From the NCBI GenBank assembly GCA_024404335.1, contig JAKSQA010000048.1, positions 1 to 7,321 of the forward strand: a DNA stretch of 7,321 nt, in the 5' to 3' direction. The notes beneath the pieces were generated by a model, which did not search any database, was not told where the DNA came from, and was given only the letters and a program-made list of their open reading frames with translations. The stretch is from Mailhella sp. (lineage in GTDB: Bacteria > Desulfobacterota > Desulfovibrionia > Desulfovibrionales > Desulfovibrionaceae). Of the stretch, positions 5,371-7,321 are shown in pieces; position 1 is the first letter of the stretch, and the number at the start of each line of letters is the position of its first letter. The translations under genes and the position numbers were made by a program.

Positions 5371-7321
5371 TAGACATATCGACCCTCAACGAGGCCCAGA
5401 GGGAGGCCGTGACCGCCGGCGACGGGCCCATGCTCGTCATCGCCGGCGCCGGCAGCGGCAAGACCCGCACCATCGTGTACAGGCTTGCCTGGCTTGCCGG
5501 GCAGGGCGTCGACCCCTTTTCGATGCTGCTGCTCACGTTCACGCGGAAGTCGTCGCAGGAGATGCTGAACAGAGCCTCGAGGCTTCTGGACGGGCAGCTC
5601 CTGGGCGTCCAGGGCGGAACCTTCCACAGCTACGCGTTCTCGGTGCTCCGGCGCTTCCCTCCCTCATGGATGAAGGGCAGCCTCAGCATCATGGATACCT
5701 CCGACAGCACCGAGGCGGTGTCGTCATGCAAGGAGGCGCTCCGGCTGGGAAAGGGGGACAGGAGCTTCCCCAAGACGCAGGCGATCCTCGGCCTTTTCAG
5801 CAAGGCGCGCAACAAGGAGGTCGACCTCGGTGACCTCCTCTCGAAGGAGGCCCAGCATCTGCTGCCGCATGCGGAGGGCCTGCTGGAGCTGAACGAGGCG
5901 TACGCGAAGTACAAGCGCGAGCATTCCCTGCTGGACTATGACGACCTCCTCTTCGCAGTGGAAAGGCTTTTCCTTGAACCTCCGGAAGCTCTGGAGAGCC
6001 AGCGGAACCGGTTCAGCCGGATCATGGTGGATGAGTACCAGGACACCAACAAGGTCCAGGCGCGCATCGTGCGCCTTCTGGCGGGGAACGGCGGCAACAT
6101 CATGGCCGTGGGCGACGATGCGCAGTCCATCTACGCGTTCCGCGGCGCCACGGTCCACAACATCCTCGATTTCCCCGACCTCTTCCCGGGAACCCGCATC
6201 ATACGGCTTGAGGAGAACTACCGTTCCGTGCAGCCGGTGCTCGATGTGGCGAACAGCCTGCTGGAGAACACCTCCGAAGGCTACAGGAAGCATCTGTTCT
6301 CCCGCCGTCCCGTTTCCGGCGGCAGGGCTGTGACGCTTTACAGGCCGCTCAGCGACCTCACGCAGGCCCAGCTCGCCGCAAGGCGCATCGAGGAGCTCCT
6401 CGCCACGGTGCCCTACGGGGAGATCGCCGTGCTCTTCCGGTCGGGCTACCAGTCGTACCATCTTGAGGTCGAGCTGAACAGGCGCGGCATCAGGTTCCGC
6501 AAGTACGGCGGCCTCCGCTATTCCGAGGCCGCCCACATCAAGGACGTGATGGCCTTCGCGAGGCTGGTGGGCAATCCGCTGGACCTTCCCTCGTTCGACC
6601 GTATCGCCGCGCTCTCGAAGGGCATCGGCCCGAAGACGTCGCGGAAGCTGTTCGACCTCGCGGCCGCCGGCGACGGCCCGGCGCTGGAGAAGGCCTGCAG
6701 AAGATGGCCCGACTTCCTGGAGCATCTCGGCCTCATCAGCGCGCTGCGCATGGAGAAGGCCTCTCCGATAGAGGTGGTGGGCCGCATCCTCGAGGCGTAC
6801 CGGCCCAAGCTGCAGGAGCTCTTCCCTGAGGACTGGCCCCGGCGTGAGCAGGGCCTGGAGGAGCTTTCCTCCATGGCCGTGCAGTATGACGACCTTCAGA
6901 CGTTCATCGCCGACCTTTCCCTCGAGAGCCCGGAGGATTCCGAGGAGGGCGGGGAGGAGCCGCGCATCACGCTTTCCACCGTGCATTCGGCCAAGGGCCT
7001 GGAGTGGTCGGCGGTGCTTCTCATCGACCTGGTGGAGGACCGCTTCCCCTCGCGCCATGCGCTTGTCCGCCCCGAGGATTTCGAGGAGGAGCGGCGGCTC
7101 ATGTATGTCGCGTGTACGCGGGCCAAGGACACCCTGGACCTCTTCTCGCCGCTCAGCCTGTACAGCAGGTCATCGGGCGGCCAGGAGCCTGCGACGCCCA
7201 GCCCCTTCGTGCGGGAGCTGCCCTACGGCATGCTTGAGGAGATATACGAGAACTACGGCGGCGGAACCGCGCGCCGCAGGGCCGCTCCCGAGCCTTCGTT
7301 CGGCGCGGGGCGCTCCTTCGG
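5367..7321 (+). CDS. UvrD/PcrA-type superfamily 1A DNA helicase (3'-truncated by window edge)
   Basis: The frame is open from the ATG at 5367 to the right edge, 651 codons. It encodes an ATP-driven 3'-to-5' DNA helicase of the UvrD/Rep/PcrA family. Motifs appear in order: Q motif (LNEAQREAV, Q11), Walker A AGAGSGKT (26-33), Ia LLTFTRKSSQEM, Ib GTFHSYAF, Walker B VDEYQD (221-226), motif III GDDAQSIYAFRGA (249-261), motif IV LEENYRS (281-287), IVa YGGLRYSEAAHIKD, motif V VHSAKGLEW (539-547) and motif VI RRLMYVACTRAKD (576-588). All catalytic residues are present, so it should be active. Such proteins unwind DNA in excision and mismatch repair or clear replication forks; which role this one has cannot be read from the visible part. 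A typical UvrD runs 640-730 residues, so the end is probably close. I give no symbol because uvrD, pcrA and rep cannot be told apart here. Confidence 0.94.
   Translation, partial: MIDISTLNEAQREAVTAGDGPMLVIAGAGSGKTRTIVYRLAWLAGQGVDPFSMLLLTFTRKSSQEMLNRASRLLDGQLLGVQGGTFHSYAFSVLRRFPPSWMKGSLSIMDTSDSTEAVSSCKEALRLGKGDRSFPKTQAILGLFSKARNKEVDLGDLLSKEAQHLLPHAEGLLELNEAYAKYKREHSLLDYDDLLFAVERLFLEPPEALESQRNRFSRIMVDEYQDTNKVQARIVRLLAGNGGNIMAVGDDAQSIYAFRGATVHNILDFPDLFPGTRIIRLEENYRSVQPVLDVANSLLENTSEGYRKHLFSRRPVSGGRAVTLYRPLSDLTQAQLAARRIEELLATVPYGEIAVLFRSGYQSYHLEVELNRRGIRFRKYGGLRYSEAAHIKDVMAFARLVGNPLDLPSFDRIAALSKGIGPKTSRKLFDLAAAGDGPALEKACRRWPDFLEHLGLISALRMEKASPIEVVGRILEAYRPKLQELFPEDWPRREQGLEELSSMAVQYDDLQTFIADLSLESPEDSEEGGEEPRITLSTVHSAKGLEWSAVLLIDLVEDRFPSRHALVRPEDFEEERRLMYVACTRAKDTLDLFSPLSLYSRSSGGQEPATPSPFVRELPYGMLEEIYENYGGGTARRRAAPEPSFGAGRSF

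Noticed and set aside
5724..7058. A 444-codon minus-strand frame opposite the helicase gene
   Set aside because: It lies wholly within a gene that shows every helicase motif in the other strand. It is His/Arg/Leu-rich with no known domain, as expected for an antisense shadow in high-G+C DNA.
1..7321. Mobile elements, CRISPR arrays, tRNA/rRNA genes, toxin-antitoxin or defence genes
   Set aside because: I looked on both strands and found no terminal repeats with a transposase, no spaced direct repeats, no tRNA-like folds, and no gene outside the five housekeeping families.

Overview
This window is a stretch of chromosomal housekeeping genes from a high-GC bacterium (well above 60% G+C by eye, with strongly G/C-biased third codon positions). 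The EF-P, FtsK and EngB sequences look to me most like Desulfovibrionaceae (Desulfovibrio, Bilophila, Mailhella and relatives). That placement comes from memory of protein style, not from a search, so treat it as moderate confidence. I see no mobile element, CRISPR array, tRNA, rRNA, phage gene or defence cassette.

Layout from left to right. Positions 2-583 (+) hold the 3' end of a Uup-type ABC-F ATPase gene. Positions 584-668 are a convergent gap with a 20-bp inverted repeat that probably ends transcription from both sides. Positions 669-3845 (-) hold a complete ftsK encoding a 1058-residue DNA translocase; its long acidic linker contains an internal tandem duplication. Positions 3846-3988 hold a T-tract terminator for efp and a 20-bp perfect dyad upstream of ftsK. 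Positions 3989-4546 (-) hold efp, translation elongation factor P. Positions 4547-4728 are a divergent control region with a good promoter for efp, a GC-rich efp leader and the ribosome binding site of engB. Positions 4729-5370 (+) hold engB, a ribosome-assembly GTPase. Positions 5367-7321 (+) hold a UvrD/PcrA-type helicase gene that overlaps engB by four bases and runs off the right edge.

The genes fall into two themes. Uup, EF-P and EngB act on the ribosome (stall relief or assembly). FtsK and the UvrD-like helicase act on DNA (terminus segregation, repair or replication). efp and ftsK share a strand but are separated by an intrinsic terminator, so they are probably not a simple operon. engB and the helicase gene almost certainly are one. 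No intergenic gap exceeds about 180 bases. I do not see an undescribed system here. The items most worth a second look are the duplicated FtsK linker, the dyad with alternative pairing upstream of ftsK, and the overlapping efp/engB control region.
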